Source of the DNA: Gentiana macrophylla
Lineage: Eukaryota; Streptophyta; Magnoliopsida; Gentianales; Gentianaceae
DNA: 64,000 nt
Reading direction: 5' to 3'
NCBI GenBank assembly: GCA_026214975.1
Contig: CM047806.1
Coordinates: 498,501-562,500 of the forward strand
Position numbers and translations under genes: made by a program. Every line of letters begins with the position of its first letter. The first letter of the stretch is position 1. This document shows, in pieces, positions 23,531-34,900 of the stretch. The notes below the pieces were generated by a model. It was given only the letters and a program-made list of their open reading frames with translations. It did not search any database and had not been told where the DNA came from.

Positions 23531-24144
23531 TGATGTGATCCGTAATCTGAATCAGATCTGAAATTACCGAAGGACTGATTAGAGGTGTCAATAAAACAAT
23601 GATCGCATGACGCCCATTAACTCGTAATTAAGAACGGCTTGGTATGGCGCCAACCCTTAGATAACCGTATCTAAGAACCGATTAGAGTGTGTCGATAAAA
23701 CAATGACCGCGCCTTAGTTAATAAATAGCTTAAAACATGGATGACTGCAACCCCTTAGATAACCCGTATCTAAGAAGCAGTATATCTGAACGCCACAAGG
23801 GTATCTTTCGAGCACTGATAAGTTCAGATTCGAATACTCTACGAATAGAATACTCACAAAAAACTAGAAAGCTTTATATAATTTCATCCAATTATTCAAC
23901 CGATTGTAAAGGTTACATATGATGCCTTTTTATAGGTTAGAATGAAAAACATAAACTACTCCCAAAACGATGTGGGACAAATTTAATAGAAATAAAAATA
24001 AAAATAAAAGAAATAAATCTTAATAAAATTACAGAAAATCTTGAAAAACACTGATGTGGGATAAGATGCTGTCTTCTTCCACTCTTCTTCTTTTTCTTCT
24101 TTTTCCTTTGGAAAACACCATGAATCTTGCCCGCGATCACATCA
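23531..24144 (-). repeat. 5' LTR of the gag-protease element (614 bp, with internal duplication)
   Basis: A homologue of 20502-20990 with about 125 extra bases. The extra length comes from a tandem duplication: GATTAGAG-GTGTC-ATAAAACAATGA and CCTTAGATAACC-GTATCTAAGAA each occur twice (near 23578 and 23682; near 23655 and 23752). The terminal 10 bp are perfect inverted repeats (TGATGTGATC / GATCACATCA). Confidence 0.9.
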
Positions 24145-24500
24145 TTTAGGTAGGTTGAAATTTCGTCAAAAAAAAAAAGGTAGGTTGAACATGCACGTTA
24201 TTTATTCAATTTTTTTTTTTCCCTTTTTATTTTTTTTCAACATAGACATAGTACATATATGTATGTTTATAGTATAGTGAAATATGTCAGGTAGTAAATA
24301 GCGAAATAGAAAAGATATAACAGGGGAACTGGAGAAGAAGTGCATTTAGAGAGGGGTAATTTTTTTTATTGATAAAATCTTAGATTAATATTTTGTTACA
24401 ATTTTTTTGTAGTACTCGATTACATCTTGGTAAAACACTAAGTAAATAATTACCGTTAAACGACATATTGTAAAACACTAAGTAAGTAACTGTTAACCGA

Positions 24501-24650
24501 GGGAAGTTATTGTGTGGTGTCTCCACATGGTGTGGAGACACCGTGTGGCACTTTCCAGACCACATAGTTTTATTCTGTATTTAAAATGTGTAGTTCTGAT
24601 CGTTTCACCAGTCACTTCACCTCAAATTCCCTTATCACACAATAACTTCC
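24501..24650. mobile_element. 150-bp Mutator-type MITE with 10-bp target duplication
   Basis: It is flanked by the identical 10-mer TGTTAACCGA at 24491-24500 and 24651-24660. Termini are inverted: GGAAGTTATTGTGTG at the left and CACACAATAACTTCC at the right. An internal perfect hairpin lies at 24516-24542: GGTGTCTCCACA, loop TGG, TGTGGAGACACC. A duplication of 9-10 bp is the signature of Mutator-like transposition. No coding capacity. Confidence 0.82.
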
Positions 24651-24660
24651 TGTTAACCGA

Positions 24661-25870
24661 TACTCTTAACCTATACCCTTAAGAGACTAACTAACTAACT
24701 CCCTCTTGGATGCTCTGCAACTCACGATGATGATGAAATGATTTCATACAAAAGATACGAGTAGAATAGTTATAATTCATTACATTTGCTATAACTGTTT
24801 TTTTCCCTAACTAATTGCCCCTTATTACTTGTCCTTCCTACAAACCATGTACTTGTCATATCGGTATTAATAACCTATTTTTACATTTCCATTCGTTCGT
24901 TGTTGTTATAAGATCTCACATCGGTAAAATAGTAGAATACTCACCCTCATATAACTATAAGACATAAATATCTAGTCAACTTGGGTTAGTCATTTTACAC
25001 CAAAGTATGATGGCGGAGATATCTCTGGGTAAGGGTCAGAATCGCCCACTCTTGATCCGAAAAAACCTACTAATATATGTAATATGCATATTGTTTGCCC
25101 CCCTTGATTTTTTATTTGTCTCTTTAAAAAATTCATTGTCTACCTTACCCAAGATCCTGCATCCGTCACTGACTAACCGAGAACGACGGTCTAAGCAGTT
25201 GACCGAATTATTTATGACTCACTTAACGCTAGCAGCCCGAGATAATCAATGCAACAAAATATATATACCTAGATATTTCATCAATGCATTTGCAAGTCTA
25301 ATTTTTATTTTTTAGTATAGCATGAAGGAATAAAAACCATTTTTTTTTTAAAGGAATAAAAACCATTTCTAATAATGACAATATCATGATAAATATGTAG
25401 TATATCTTTAGTTTATTTATTTACATTTTATGAAAGGTAGTATATCTTCAGTTTTAAGGCACGGTAAAAAGGACATTTAAACGACAATATTAACTGTTTC
25501 AAAAAAAAAAAAAAAAAAAAAACACGACAATATTAACCATCAACCCCCATGCAATTGCAGTCTATTCTTTCTACATGTCATATAATATAGTCGGGTGCAA
25601 TTTTTAGTAATGCTGTTTTTCTAAGTTTTTTATTATTTTATTTTATTCTTGTATCTAAAACATTAACAGGCTTGGAAGTAATAAATATAACATTACTGAT
25701 TGCAAGAAGGAGCCTTAACAACTAACATTACAAAGTTATTTTCTTTCTCTTTTTTCTTTTGAGCCATGAAATGAATATAGCAATAAATTAAAATAAAGTA
25801 AGTTTTCAAATGACTATATAAATATAATGGTGTAGATGAAACAGAAATAGTCCTCTATGAAAAGTAAAAC
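24661..25870. other. Intergenic, AT-rich, no supported gene
   Basis: Poly-A tracts (25501-25522) and near-duplicated phrases (GGAATAAAAACCATTT near 25329 and 25352; GTAGTATATCTT near 25397 and 25437). One 102-codon plus-strand frame at 25007-25315 shows no domain. Confidence 0.4.
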
Positions 25871-27671
25871 TGATTGCTATTGTACTTGTACGGTGCGCAA
25901 GCTGTCCACGCGTCCGGCCTCTATCGCTAATCCACACGAATTCCTCGTCGGAATCCTCCTTGGATTGCTATTGGAAAACTCCGGTTGCTAGACCGGTCTT
26001 TTTCTCTTCTCTCCAACTCACTATGGGATGCTTTCTATTTTACACAAGAACTATGAGCTTTTGTAATTGTGATATACAAAAGAGCTAGCCAACCCTTCTC
26101 TTATATAGAGGGTGGGGCGCCCCATGCACTTGGTGTGGAGGAGAAGAAAACATTTTTCCAATAAAATAAGAAAAATATATTTGATTGATTTATCTCATTT
26201 AATTTAATATTTTATATTAAATATTTCCAATATATTGTCAATATCTTATATTGACTATATTTATCTTATTACCATAAATCAATTTACACATGTGTGCAAA
26301 TCTATAGTCATTAATATCTAATATTAATATATGGCAATCTTATTAATTAAATTGCACAATCCAAGTGTATCTTATACACTAGTCATATACGCCCCATATG
26401 CCAATTAATTGGTTTCCGGAATATTCTTTAATTAATAATACTATGATTAATTAATTTGCAAAATACATGTATATCATATACACACATAAATTCGACATAC
26501 ACATATCTAATATATGTATATTTAATTAATCAACATAATTAATATCTTGTATTATATTTATTCATAATAAATAAATACCACCATATTAATTTACCACTAT
26601 AACCTTTATAGTCTTGAGATAAACTTTTTTTATTTGGTTATCAACTATAACCGCATTTTAATCCGGCTAGATGTTTTTATGTGTGTGATCCGATAGGCTT
26701 CCAAATATGTTGGCCGTAGACACAAAGTGCAAATTACGAAAATGCCCTTCATACCTAACGATCACGGGATAGCGTCTAGCAACACACCGTGACCCCCAAT
26801 CATCGGAAGAGTCAAATGCAATGACTACTACCTTTCATATGAAACAGTTACCGTGTAACTTACAATCCTATCGCTGTAATAATATACATACGATCGTTTC
26901 TCGAGTGTCAATACATTAACAACCGTATCTTATAATCTGGATATCATGCTCTCTCGAAGTAACTCATTTACTTTCACTTTGCAAAGATTCACGGGAGTAA
27001 GACATTCCTTATAAGAAGGCACTTTCGGATATTCACCCCTACTGATAGGGTACGCGATTCCCAGACGACCAAACATGTAAACTCCGCATGCTTCAGTATC
27101 ACACCCAATCACTACCGCATGATCTCCCCGTGGCTAGGGAAAACCTCAATAGTGTCAAAGCGTGACAATCCACACCGTGATGCCATGAAGAATCCGGTCT
27201 AAAGTATAATTACACAACTGCCACATAGTGCGACACTTATTGTAAGTGGGTCAGTCTAACGTATGCATTCTCTAATACACGTCCACGTACAGTCCAAGTG
27301 TCTCTACACTTCGATGAGCGAGATCTATCTCTACGCCGCCTTAAAGACGAAGACATATAATACGTGCTAGCTTTGTTTATACTATCAATGCCCTATTTTA
27401 TAGTACATCAGCCTAGAGACATTTAAGTATCAAACTTATTAAAGTGATTAGAGATCTCATCAACCATAATCGCCTATCATGGTTTCTCTATCACAGTTTA
27501 ATACTAAGGACGTTATCATATAATAATTCACAATTGGTTCTTTTAAAGAACAAAAATATGACAACAGAAAGGCCATTTTATATATATGTACAAACATAAA
27601 GAAATAGTAGAAATGATCCGACCCGGTCGGATCCAGTCCAACCCGATTGGGTTTAGGACACTATTCCAACA
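25871..27671 (-). mobile_element. Copia-type LTR, probably solo, minus orientation
   Basis: Read on the minus strand it starts TGTTGGAATAGTGTCCTAAA at 27671. It matches the LTR beginning at 63811 over the whole shared length of about 190 bp with only scattered differences. A TATA box (CTCTATATAAGAG, about 26099-26111) lies roughly 230 bp before its end, as expected for U3/R. No primer site, polypurine tract or coding region adjoins it, so a solo LTR is likely. The left end (25871, TGATTGCTATT) is a guess, because I could not find a matching 5-bp duplication of AGGTC. Confidence 0.7.
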
Positions 27672-28162
27672 AGGTCCGGCTGGGTAGTGGCCGGCATGCG
27701 AGGTGGATTTTGAGGAGGTGCTGGCAGGAAGACATGAAGCGGTACAGTGGCTTGTACTTGCTCTGCTATTGCCTGGCTGAGGAAGATTTACGGAGCCTAA
27801 ACCAAAAAATACGCGAGCGGGGCATACTATGTGTAAGGATTATACCGTTCACAATAACAATAAATAGATAAAGAAAAGCCTTTCCAATTCTTTGAATCAG
27901 GATATTCAGGATAAACAGGCTGCTCCTGTTCCGGCTCGATACCGATCATTGATCCAATTTGAGTCCCTCTACAGGATAGACCTCAACAGAAAACTGAAGA
28001 GTAATGGCAGCAAGTGATTGAGTTCAGTAGTTCCTCATATCAAATTATTGACTCTAGAAATATAGTAATATGGAGAAGACAAATTTGTTTCTGAAAAAAA
28101 TCTTTGTAACAAAAAGATAGAAGAAAAATGTAGATAAACGGAAGGATAAGAGAATGAGAGAA
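27672..28162. other. Unassigned segment between the solo LTR and the rps7 piece
   Basis: Contains GC-richer DNA and purine-rich stretches. The part from about 27880 has the look of organellar non-coding DNA but I cannot assign it. It is not the sequence that precedes rps7 in plastid genomes. Confidence 0.3.
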
Positions 28163-28531
28163 AAAAATAAATCATTGGCTTATCAAATTATCTATCGAGC
28201 CGTGAAAAAGATTCAACAAAATACATAAACAAATCCACTATCTTTTTTACGTCAAGCAATACGTGGAGTAACTCCCGATATAACAGTAAAAGCAAGGCAT
28301 GTAGGTGGATCGACTCATCAAGTTCCTATTGAAATAGGATCCACACAAGGAAAAGCACTTGTCATTCGTTGGTTATTAGCGGCATCCCGAAAACGTCCGG
28401 GTCGAAATATGGCTTTAAAATTAAGTTCCGAATTAGTGGATGCTGCAAAAGGGAGTGGCGATGCCATACGCAAAAAGGAAGAGACTCATAGAATGGTAGA
28501 GTCAAATAGAGCTTTTTCACATTTTCGTTAA
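28163..28531 (+). pseudogene. rps7: Plastid-derived rps7 fragment (nuclear plastid DNA)
   Basis: Encodes most of plastid ribosomal protein S7 from about codon 40 to the natural stop TAA (28529-28531): [53 protein letters not shown] and ending [10 protein letters not shown]. The trailing TCCATGAACAGGATCTATA also matches plastid sequence downstream of rps7. The first about 40 codons are missing. A 3-bp insertion brings a stop near 28168, and the AAA-ACA-GAA-ACA region is altered with a further stop. High similarity suggests recent transfer from the plastid. It is not translated in place. Confidence 0.9.
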
Positions 28532-28639
28532 TCCATGAACAGGATCTATACAACTTGAAATTTTGGTAGTATCACCGCAAACAACGAAGAGCTTTCAATC
28601 AACCGATTCATTGAATATCATTGAGTAACTTATGGTTAA

Positions 28640-29458
28640 ATCGTTGAATATGAGTAACTTTTGTCGAAACTAATAATACGAATTGGGTCTTGGAACTTCA
28701 CTACAAAATTAAACACGTTTTTAATTATTATATTATGGAGAATCAAGTATGGGTTTGGAGGGAGAAGGTGTGTAAGGGAAGACGGACTCATCAAAAACCA
28801 CGTGGCGAGTAATATAGGTACGGCCAGAGGCAAGGTCCAGACATTTATAACCATGGTGTGAAGGACTATAGCCGAGAAAGATGCAAGTTTTGGAGCGGAA
28901 ATCAGTCTTATGATGGTTGTAGGGACGGAGATAGGGCCAGAACACGCAGCCAAAGATGCGTAGGAATGTGTAGTCAGGAGACCGATGGTAAACCATTTCG
29001 AAGGGAGACTTATCCTTGAGGACTTTGGTGGGAAGACGGCTGATGAGATAAGTGGCGGTGATAAAGGCATCCTTTCAATAGGGGAGTGGAAGGTTAGATT
29101 GAGCATGAAAGGAGAGGCCGACTTCAACAATTTGGCGGTGGCGGCGCTCAATGGCACCAACTTGTTCGTGGGTGTAGGGATAGGAAAGGCGATGCCGGAT
29201 GCCAAGAGAGGTAAGAAGAGTGGAAATGCGACGGTACTCACCACCCCAATCAGTTTGGATGGATTTTAGTTTGGTATTAAACCGGCTTTCAATCATAGCA
29301 AGAAAGTCAGGGAAGATAGTTTCAACATCCGATTTATTTTTCAGGGGATAGAGCCATATGTACTTTGTGAAGTCATCCAGAAAGCTGACATAAAAATGGG
29401 AACCATAAATCGAGGGTTTAGAACTGGGTCCCCAAACATCGGAGTAGATCATGTCCAA
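28640..29458 (-). pseudogene. Copia integrase, inverted relative to the adjoining RT
   Basis: The minus strand reads MDMIYSDVWGPSSKP at 29458, then FLDDFTKYIWLYPL, QTDWGGEYR and GAIERRHRQIVE. The catalytic Asp (SDVWG), Asp (TDWGG) and Glu (IERRH) of the copia DDE integrase core are all visible. After a frameshift it continues through YTFLRIFGCVFWPYLRPY and the SKTCIFLGYSP region of the integrase C-terminus. The N-terminal HHCC finger is absent. In a normal copia polyprotein the integrase is encoded upstream of RT on the same strand; here the two point away from each other at about 29460. Confidence 0.88.
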
Positions 29459-31220
29459 AGGTGCAATGGAGGTAAATAATGCTTCTTCACCTTCTCATCC
29501 TACGCCTCGTGCAGAAGATACTTCACCCCCTGCTACAGCTACCCAAGCACCACTTGTGGCGACGGATCCAGGTCAGCCTCGTTACCCCAGGCGCACACGT
29601 AAGTATACTCAGTTATCTGATTTTGCTTATTCTTGCTACTCTCAGTCTTTTGCTTTTCTTTCTAGTTTCTATTGACACTTTTTCTGAGCTTACCTCTTAT
29701 TCGGAGGCGGTTCGTTCTCCTGATTTGCAAAATGCCTATGGTTGAGGAACTGTCTGCTTTAAACAGGAATGGTACTTGGGATCTAGTCTATCTTCCGCCT
29801 GGTAAGAAAATTATTGGTTCTCGATGGGTGTATAAAGTTAAGACTAAGTCAGATGGTTCTATTGAGAGGTACAAGGCTCGTTTGGTAGCTAAAGGGTTTG
29901 CTCATGAGTATGGTATGGATTATGAAGAAACATTTGCTCCAGTTTCCAAGATGACATCTGTTCGGGTTCTTATTGCCGTCACATCTATTCATCAGTGGTA
30001 TATCTCTCAGATGGATGTTCAAAATGCTTTTCTCAATAGGGATCTTAAGGAAGAAGTGTATATGGTACCTCCACCTGGTGTTTCTCATGCTCCGGGGCAA
30101 GTTTGTAGGCTTAAGAAGGCTTTATATGGCCTCAAACAAGCCCCTCGTGCATGGTTTGAGATATTTTCACATGTTGTCACTTTTCTTGGTTTTACCTCGA
30201 GTCCTCATGATTCAGCATTATTTGTTAGATCGACCTCTACAGGCCGTATTCTTCTTCTACTATATGTAGATGATATGATTATTACACAGGTGATGACATT
30301 GATGGTATTGTGAGTTTGAAAGCAACCTTGTCCCGCTGCTTTGATATGAAGGACTTGGGTCCTTTACGTTACATTTAGGCAATGAGGTAGCCTCATCGCC
30401 ACAAGGTTATCTCCTTTCTCAATCCAAGTATGCTGCCGACATTATTCATTGTGCCCGACTTACTGACACTCGTGTTGCTGATTCTTCTCTTGAATTGAAC
30501 GCTCGTTACGCTCCGACTGATGACCTACCTCCTTCTGGTCCTACTTTATACCGTTATATTGTTGGGAGCCTTGTATATTTGACGATCACTCGCCCTGACA
30601 TCGCCTATGCTGTTCACATCGTTAATCAGTTTGTCTCCTCCCGCACCTCTGAACATTGGGCTGCTGTTTTGCGTATTCTTCGTTATCTAAGAGGAACTCT
30701 GTATCAGAGTCTTTTGTTTCCCTCGACTTCATCCTTGGAACTTCGTGCTTTTTCTGATGCAGATTGGGCTAGTGACTCAACTGATCGGAAATCCACAACA
30801 GGTTTTTGTATATTTTTAGGGGATTCTCTCATGTCATGGAATAGCAAGAAACAAGATGTTGTCTCACGCTCTTCCACTGAGGCAGAGTATCGCGCTATGG
30901 CTTCTACCACGTCTGATATTATATGGTTACGTTGGTTGTTGGCGGACATGGGTGTTGCACTTTCTTCCCCCACACCGATGTATTGTGACAATAAAAGTGC
31001 TATTCATATTGCACACAATACCGTTTTCCATGAGCGCACCAAGCATATTGAGATCGACTGTCATTTTACTCGGCATCATCTTCAGCATGGTACTATTTCC
31101 TTGCCGTTTACTCCATCCTCTATGCATGCAGCTAGCCGACTTCTTCACGAAGTCTCACACTATTGAGCGTCATAGATTTTTTATTGGCAAACTCTCAATA
31201 CTTATTGCTGCACCATCGTG
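29459..31220 (+). pseudogene. Copia reverse transcriptase and RNase H (frameshifted)
   Basis: From 29672 the frame shows NGTWDLVYLPPGKKIIGSRW, KARLVAKGF, YEETFAPVSKMTSVR, FLNRDLKEEVYM and GLKQAPRAWF. The RT active site YVDD is at 30263-30274 and is intact. A frameshift after it (about 30300-30370) breaks the frame. From 30495 a second open stretch carries TRPDIAYAV, ADWASDSTDRKSTTGF, SSTEAEYRAMA, CDNKSAIHIA and HFTR, the copia RNase H, open to 31166. The start up to 29671 is a linker with QPRYPRRTRKYTQL, typical just before copia RT. Confidence 0.9.
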
Positions 31221-31233
31221 AGTTTGAGGCGGA

Positions 31234-31430
31234 TGTTAGCATATGTTATATTAGATATTTTGTATTAGCCATAAGGGCATTTTAGTCTTTTAGAGTTTGT
31301 ATGTATAAACCTGAAGCCTCTCACTTTGTAACCTAAACTTATGCCTCCACATTTTGTTAGTCAATGCAAGAGCTCTTCTTCTTCTTCTTAAGTTTCTTAG
31401 CTTCTTGGTTTTATAGATTTCTTGATTACA
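31234..31430 (+). repeat. 3' LTR of the copia element (197 bp)
   Basis: Begins TGTTAGCATATG right after a purine-rich AGTTTGAGGCGGA (31221-31233) and ends CTTGATTACA. Position after RNase H, TG...CA ends and short length fit copia elements of the short-LTR kind. The matching 5' LTR is not in the window. Confidence 0.75.
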
Positions 31431-31973
31431 CCGATCCTTTTTTTTTTTTTTTTTGAGGAAGATTATACCAATCCTAACAATGACATCTCTTGTATGCATA
31501 AAAAAATATGTTACTGACGTTAGTAGAACTATGATGTTCATACGCGTGATGTCTGAAATATTAAAAAATAATTAATCAAAAAAATGTGATACATGAAGCA
31601 TTTACGTATAAGTTGAAATTCCATCTAACCCCTTAAAAAATAAAAAATAAAAACTTCTAACGGTCAAACTGGTTGGAAAAAATGTTTGAGAAGTGAACAG
31701 GGGAGTCACTTAATTTGTAAAGCCTGCATGCGGTGCGGGGGCAATGGATGGGAAAAAGCAAAGAAGAAGAAGAAGAAGAAGAAGAAGAAGAAGAAGATTC
31801 CGTGGATTTTTACAGTAAAAACCTTTTGTTTAGAGAGAGGAGACAAACGAGTTTTGGTGAAAAAGGGTTTCTTGATTTGATTGATCAATGCATTTTATTC
31901 CTGTAGACGTAATAGTAGAGTCTTTCTTTCCAAGTGATAATATATATATTTATTTTTGCTTTTCATTTTTCAA
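31431..31973. other. Low-complexity intergenic DNA
   Basis: Poly-T (31438-31454), a (GAA)n run (31764-31797) and AT-rich sequence; no supported gene. GATTACACCGATCC before the poly-T and GATTATACCAATCC after it look like a slightly diverged duplication around the poly-T tract. Confidence 0.5.
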
Positions 31974-31982
31974 ATTTTATTA

Positions 31983-34900
31983 GTGTTATTTGTTTATAAG
32001 GACATGTTTTGGGACTTAATTAGGCACTTAGGACACCCAAAAAAGATTATTAGTTATAAGGACATTTTTTTTTAACTTTCCCAAATTACCCCTGTTACAA
32101 TCTCTTATCCTTTGACCCCAATTTCTTCGACTTCAGCCATCTCCTCTCCTCACCTCACCTCCACAACCTCCACCTCCGATCTCAGATTTGGCTCTTTTAT
32201 AACCTTTCTCACCGTTCCTAATTCCTTCCTCCTTACCTCCGATCGACCTCATGGCATCGGAAAGTCGGCCTCTGTTTGGGTTAAACGTTATGAAATGGTG
32301 ATTTGAGGTTTTCGCTTCTGGCAACGGTGATTCCGCTGAAGCTCAGGCCGAGACCCAAGTGAGGGAGTCAGTTACAGAGGCCGATGTCAATGTATGTGAA
32401 ATATTGGAAAATTCAATTTTGCTGTATCAGGATGGTTGGTAAAATGATTAGACTAATTTTACTCATTTCATGCTATCTGCTCATTGGTTAAGATGAAAAC
32501 AACTCACTGGTTAGTAAATTTGTACTCCGGAAATGTATATGAGTTGTTATATGGTGTTACAAGAGAACCAGCGCTGTGGAAAATCTTCCATGTTTAGTAA
32601 TTTTGTGCAATTTTTTTTTTGAAGCAGCCAAAAACAAAAACCTCGAACAGAATGCATTCAGAATGCACAAAAAATTAAGTTGTAGTAAAGCTAAGCAGAG
32701 CTAACCAAATCTGCTTGATCGAAGAGTTCTTCTTTGCGGTGAACGGTGGCGGACGGATGTCACGGCATTTGTAAATGTCACTGCATCGCGGTTTCAGCTC
32801 TATACAATGTCCCATAACTAGATTTCCCTATAACTTCACCAGGTGCTTCAAGAATATCATACAAAGTAATATCTTCAGCACCATTAAACCTTATCAAATC
32901 CTCTTTTTCCAATACACCCCTTCTTTTTTGGATTCTATAATTTCTGCTTTGGTGCAATATATTGTGGCAACTGCTCTTCTTTTTGGTGTTTGAGGTCTAA
33001 TGTATAGGATATATCTTTGCTGCTGATGAAGTGGTGCTTTGCTGCTGGTTATTTGCATGGTTGTTGTACAAGTTGGATGTTTGCTGCATATAATCTTGGA
33101 AAGGTTTCACATGGCTGTTATTTTGGGTGTTTTTTGGACTTTAAATGCGATTTTGGCTTGTCAATTCTTTTTTGGACAAAAGTATAGAATATTCTAGCTG
33201 CTGAAGTTGTGCTATGAGGCTTTGGATGATTGAAGGTTATCATGATACTTGGTTGCTGCTAGCTGATGTTTTGGCATATCAAGCTTTCTGGAGTTCATTT
33301 TTATAAGCTTTTGCTTTCAGTAGCTTTAGGACCAACCTTAATGGTTTTCCATTGCTTATGCCGGAAAGCTTTCTAAATTCTAATGTACTGGAAATGTGAA
33401 AAAATAGAAATAAAAGTTGGATGCTTTGGTATGATTATGAAAGGCTTTGGATGATATTTTATTTTTTCCTTTCTTTTTTTGAGTAATGATCCGGACACAA
33501 CCGTTGTGACACAACGAGTGTCACATCATGTATCGACACCGTTGATCATGATGTAATAATGATCAATTAGTTTAACATGCATCACCTTGAAACAAAGAAA
33601 GCAAAGATATACTTTGATGGTGGGTTTGTGTATGATTTGGCAATGTCACTGCATAAAATGCCAATGTCACTGCATAAATTGTTGATGTCACTGCATAAAA
33701 TGCCAATGTCACTGCATATCTGATTGCCGATGTCACTGCATAAATTGTTGATGTCACGCATATATGATTGCCGATGTCACTGCATATCTGATTGCCGATG
33801 TCACTGCATAAATTGTTGATGTCACGCATATATGATTGCCGATGTCACTGCATAAAATGTTGATATCACTGCATATATGATTGCCGATGTAACTGCATAA
33901 AAATATGAATTAAGGTGAAAGATTTATGTTGATCGTAGTTTTATATCAAAAGATATAACCATTTGAAGTCGATTTTATGAAGAAAATAAATCGATTTTAT
34001 GAAATTAAGTCGGAAAAATATCAAATGTCACTGCATCCTGGTGATCACTTCATCTCGATGGTCTCTGCATCGCGGTGTCTCTGCATCGGGGTGGCCACTG
34101 CATCGCGGTTTCACTTCATCACGATGTCTCTACATATATGATTGCCAATGCTCGAGTTCGGTTCGTTAAGATATAAAACATAAAGTGCAAATGTAAATAA
34201 CAAGTTATACATTAAAATTACATATATTACATAGCAAAAATTACTATAAGAATATCTAAATATTATATAAATTCATTCTATAAGCTCTATTAGATGAATG
34301 AATGAATTATCCTCTTTCGAGTCAGGGATACTGTAAATTGATGTATTTATATAAGCACGTTCGCGAACATAATCGAGCGTTCGCGAACCAAACTCGTGTT
34401 CGTTCGTTAAGCAAACGAGCCTACAATCATGTTCGAGCTCGGCTTGTTAAGCTAAACGAACAAACGGTCACGAACAATAACGAGACGAACACGTGCGGCT
34501 CTGTTCGTAACAGCACTACATAAAATGTTGATGCCACTGCATATTTGATTACCGACGTCACTACATAAATTGTTAATGTCATTCATATATGATTGCTGAT
34601 GTCACTGCATAAAATATTGATGTCACTGCATATCTGATTGTCGATGTCACCGCATAAATTGTTGATGTCACGCATATATGATTGCCGATGTCACTGCATA
34701 AAATGTTGACATCACTGCATATATGAATGTCGATGTCACTGCATAAAAATATGAATTAAGGTGAAAGATTTATGTTGATCGTAGTTTTATATCAAATGAT
34801 ATAGCCATTTGACGTCGATTTTATGAAGAAAAGAAATCGATTTTATGAAATTAAGTCGGAAAATATCAAATGTCATCACGGTGTTGCTTCATCAAATGTC

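Larger units (their letters stand above)
20497..24149 (-). mobile_element. Complete gag-protease-only gypsy-type LTR element (TR-GAG-like)
   Basis: A whole element flanked by the 5-bp target duplication TTTAG (20497-20501 and 24145-24149). LTRs begin TGATGTGATC and end GATCACATCA, or GCATCACATCA in the 3' copy. On the minus strand the order is 5' LTR (24144-23531), initiator-Met-type primer site (23528-23518), leader, gag, zinc knuckle, aspartic protease, polypurine tract, 3' LTR (20990-20502). There is no reverse transcriptase, RNase H or integrase. The coding part is broken by several frameshifts. It must have been mobilised in trans. The structure fits known TR-GAG elements, with protease kept here. 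Confidence 0.9.

Noticed and set aside
25007..25315. 102-codon plus-strand frame as a host gene
   Set aside because: No recognisable domain, unusual composition, and surrounded by repetitive AT-rich DNA.
28636..29269. Additional frames overlapping the inverted copia integrase
   Set aside because: They are other-frame and opposite-strand shadows of the integrase; only the frames with the D-D-E motifs are real.
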